64,000 nucleotides of DNA from contig NZ_CP100605.1 of the NCBI RefSeq assembly GCF_031202265.1, forward strand, positions 124,001-188,000, in the 5' to 3' direction. The DNA comes from Bradyrhizobium sp. Ash2021. GTDB lineage: Bacteria; Pseudomonadota; Alphaproteobacteria; Rhizobiales; Xanthobacteraceae. The position numbers and the translations under genes are program-made. The stretch's first letter is position 1. Each line of letters begins with the position of its first letter. Of this stretch, positions 62,488 to 64,000 are shown in pieces. The notes beneath the pieces are model-generated. The model saw nothing but the letters and a program-made list of their open reading frames with translations, made no database searches and was not told the origin of the DNA.

Positions 62488-62631
62488 ATGGATTTAACGC
62501 GTTGTTTGCATTGCGGTGAGCGCCTCATACCGGCACTGACGCTCGATGGATGGATCGAGCTCAAATGCATCTGGTGCGACAACATCGACCCGTTGAAAAC
62601 TGAAGCCGCCAAATGGGTCGAAAGCCCGCTC
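62488..62631 (+). pseudogene. Small zinc-ribbon protein cut by integrase-core copy C
   Basis: MDLTRCLHCGERLIPALTLD is followed by IELKCIWCDNIDPLKTEAAK and WVESPL, then the element begins. CLHC and CIWC form the zinc site. The last residues of the family (RPPE-like) are missing, and 20 residues of IS sequence are read instead, so the fold itself may survive. Confidence 0.7.
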
Positions 62632-63726
62632 TGTGCCTACCGCAAATCAAGCCCGAGCATATTGGTGATGCAGTCCACCCAGGATCGGACGGCACAGAAT
62701 GCGCCCCGCTGCCTCGGCGGCACGTGATATCGGCGCGTCCTTGTTCAACGATAAGTGAGTGCGCGTGCCATTATAATAGTCCATGTAGGACAGCAGAACA
62801 TGGCGCAGATGGCGTTCGCCGAACACCACGACATGATCAATGCATTCCCTGCGGATTGAACCGATCAGCCGTTCAGCATATCCGTTTTGCCATGGGGAGC
62901 GGGCAGAGGTCGGACGGTCTCGAATGCCGATCGACCGAACACGGCGGATAAATATCTCACCATAGGCTCCATCGCGATCTCGGATTAGGTAACGAGGGAT
63001 TTGCTCCCAGCCGCAGGCCTGAGTGAGCTGATTGGCGATCCATTCGGCGGTCGGATGCGCTGTGACACCAAACCATAGAATCTGTCGTCGACCATGCCCC
63101 ATGATCAATAGGCCATACAGGAGCCGAAATGAAATCGTCGGCACGACGAACAAATCGATCGCCGCGATGCCGTCGGCATGATTGCGGAGAAATGTCTTCC
63201 AGCCTTGGGACGGCGGGCCCCTTCGCCTGACCATATACTTGGCGACGCTGGTCTGGCCGATGTCGATGCCGAGCTTGAGCAATTCGCCATGGATCCGCGG
63301 CGCTCCCCACAGCGGATTGGCAATGCTCATCTCGCGGATCAGCCGTCGTATTTCGACCGGAACCGGCGGTCGGCCGGAACGAGGTCGTGACTTCCAGCGC
63401 CAGTATGACCTGAACCCGGCACGATGCCAACGGACGACAGTCTCCGGCTTCACAATCGTCAGCGCATTGAGGGTACTTGGCACCAAACGATACAGCCCAA
63501 CAAAGATCAGGCGATCCATGGCACTGAAGGTCAGTCTGTTCGGCAGCTGACGGCGCTGGATGTTAAGTTGATGACGAAGGATCAGGATCTCGGCTTCCAA
63601 CGAGGCCCGCGACCGGAAAAATAAGACCAGCACCGACCAAACCAGGCTGCAAGCTTCTCTCATAAGACAGAAGCATTGCGCGATTCGGCCTCACCCGCCA
63701 GCCGGATTAGATTTCCGACAGGGACA
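62632..63726 (-). mobile_element. Integrase-core element, copy C
   Basis: Ends TGTGCCTACCGCAAATCAAG and, inverted, TGTCCCTGTCGGAAATC. It separates a zinc-ribbon gene from a membrane-protein N-terminus. No target duplication is seen. Confidence 0.8.
62647..63663 (-). CDS. DDE integrase-core transposase, copy C (mosaic)
   Basis: 338 residues. From residue 108 on it is nearly identical to copies A and B (IRRLIREMSIANPLWGAPRI, MDRLIF excluded). The first 107 residues (MREACSLVWSVLVLFFRSRA, LPNRLTFSAMDRLIFVGLYR) are only about half identical to them. The DDE site lies in DGIAAIDLFVVP, YLIRDRDGAYG and SPWQNGYAERLI. The gene is open throughout. Confidence 0.9.
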   Translation of the reverse strand: MREACSLVWSVLVLFFRSRASLEAEILILRHQLNIQRRQLPNRLTFSAMDRLIFVGLYRLVPSTLNALTIVKPETVVRWHRAGFRSYWRWKSRPRSGRPPVPVEIRRLIREMSIANPLWGAPRIHGELLKLGIDIGQTSVAKYMVRRRGPPSQGWKTFLRNHADGIAAIDLFVVPTISFRLLYGLLIMGHGRRQILWFGVTAHPTAEWIANQLTQACGWEQIPRYLIRDRDGAYGEIFIRRVRSIGIRDRPTSARSPWQNGYAERLIGSIRRECIDHVVVFGERHLRHVLLSYMDYYNGTRTHLSLNKDAPISRAAEAAGRILCRPILGGLHHQYARA

Positions 63727-63988
63727 GGTAATTGTAGAACAGGATAAAGATCAGGATGGGAATGCTGAGACAGACGAAGAAGCCGGCCATGATCGCGCTG
63801 AGCTTTGGCTTCCTCACTGTAAGCGCGAGGCGAGGCTGGGCCCGCTGCGACAGCGAACTTCCGACCCCCTTCAGCCGTGACCAGAACGACACTCGCATCG
63901 CAATGCAATTCTTGGCTGGCAACGAGCACAGTTGCGATATCATAGCCAAAAGCCAGGTACTTACCAAGGGAGACCTGGGTCTTGACAC
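63727..63988 (-). CDS. N-terminal piece of a membrane protein cut by the IS
   Basis: The minus-strand frame contains RKPKLSAIMAGFFVCLSIPI with LIFILFYNY and then enters the element. A short basic stretch followed by one strong membrane helix is typical of the start of sensor-type proteins such as membrane-bound adenylate cyclases, but the rest is missing. The start codon is uncertain, and the window ends just upstream. Confidence 0.4.
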
Positions 63989-64000
63989 GGGTCGTGACTT

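Noticed and set aside
1..64000. tRNA genes, rRNA genes and CRISPR arrays
   Set aside because: No T-loop-like context with a matching acceptor stem, no rRNA signature and no regularly spaced repeats were found by eye.

Overview
The window reads as an accessory region of a high-GC alphaproteobacterium, most likely Bradyrhizobium or a close relative (Nitrobacteraceae). The supporting signs are many small proteins of a kind I associate with that group, alphaproteobacterial IalB, OpgC and Ohr genes, NrsF and bufferin genes, and FNR/FixK-type half-sites (TTGA-N6-TCAA) upstream of several genes. This assignment comes from recognising protein families, not from a search. No rRNA, tRNA, CRISPR array or replication origin was seen.

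The region is heavily disturbed by insertion sequences. Complete or nearly complete elements are an IS21-type element whose two genes are both frameshifted (about 4.4-7.0 kb), an IS630 element with TA duplications (12.4-13.5 kb), two IS701-type elements in opposite orientation with 4-bp YTAR duplications (19.5-20.9 and 42.7-44.2 kb), two IS3-family elements (23.1-24.4 and 53.5-54.7 kb) and three copies of one DDE integrase-core element (25.6, 38.0 and 62.6 kb, same orientation). There are also fragments of IS5, IS110, IS630, IS701 and the integrase-core element. More than twenty ordinary genes are truncated, frameshifted or joined to an unrelated gene (methyltransferase/ketosynthase, OpgC/ABC binding protein, TetR/LysR, AspT N-terminus/C-terminus, AraC internal deletion). 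This looks like a decaying island where deletions and IS activity have produced many scars.

Layout. 0-4.4 kb: hydrolase end, organic hydroperoxide reductase, azoreductase pseudogene and small hypothetical genes. 7-12.3 kb: intact ATP-dependent PEP carboxykinase, two DUF983 membrane proteins, a cation-transporter-like protein, a malic enzyme remnant and an SMP-30-type protein. 12.3-18.8 kb: XRE regulator split by IS630, a chimeric methyltransferase/ketosynthase ORF, a receiver protein, a scrambled IS5, an SDR remnant and a sugar acetyltransferase. 21-25.6 kb: universal stress protein, SPW-repeat remnant and an acyl-CoA synthetase end. 27-37.8 kb: ABC binding protein with an amber stop, a MASE1 hybrid histidine kinase facing a LuxR-type response regulator, OpgC fused to ABC binding-protein sequence and a frameshifted L,D-transpeptidase. 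39-42.3 kb: small secreted proteins and an IHF-alpha gene coupled to a frameshifted partner. 44.8-53.5 kb: secreted metallo-beta-lactamase-fold protein, a lone bufferin-type metallophore gene, a DUF255 thioredoxin protein behind an NrsF remnant, and damaged or intact regulators. 55-62.4 kb: exported hydrolase and IalB protein behind a FixK-type site, an AspT-type antiporter next to the scar of a second copy, several small zinc-ribbon or acidic proteins, and an intact antitoxin/PIN-toxin pair with a perfect palindrome in its promoter.

Genes that probably work together are the histidine kinase and response regulator; nrsF, the DUF255 protein and the bufferin as a copper-stress remnant; the Phd/YefM-like antitoxin and PIN protein; and ihfA with its coupled neighbour. 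The most interesting items are the toxin-antitoxin pair with its palindrome, the small second ORF conserved at the right end of both IS701 copies, the bufferin/NrsF remnant, and the chimeric ORFs.
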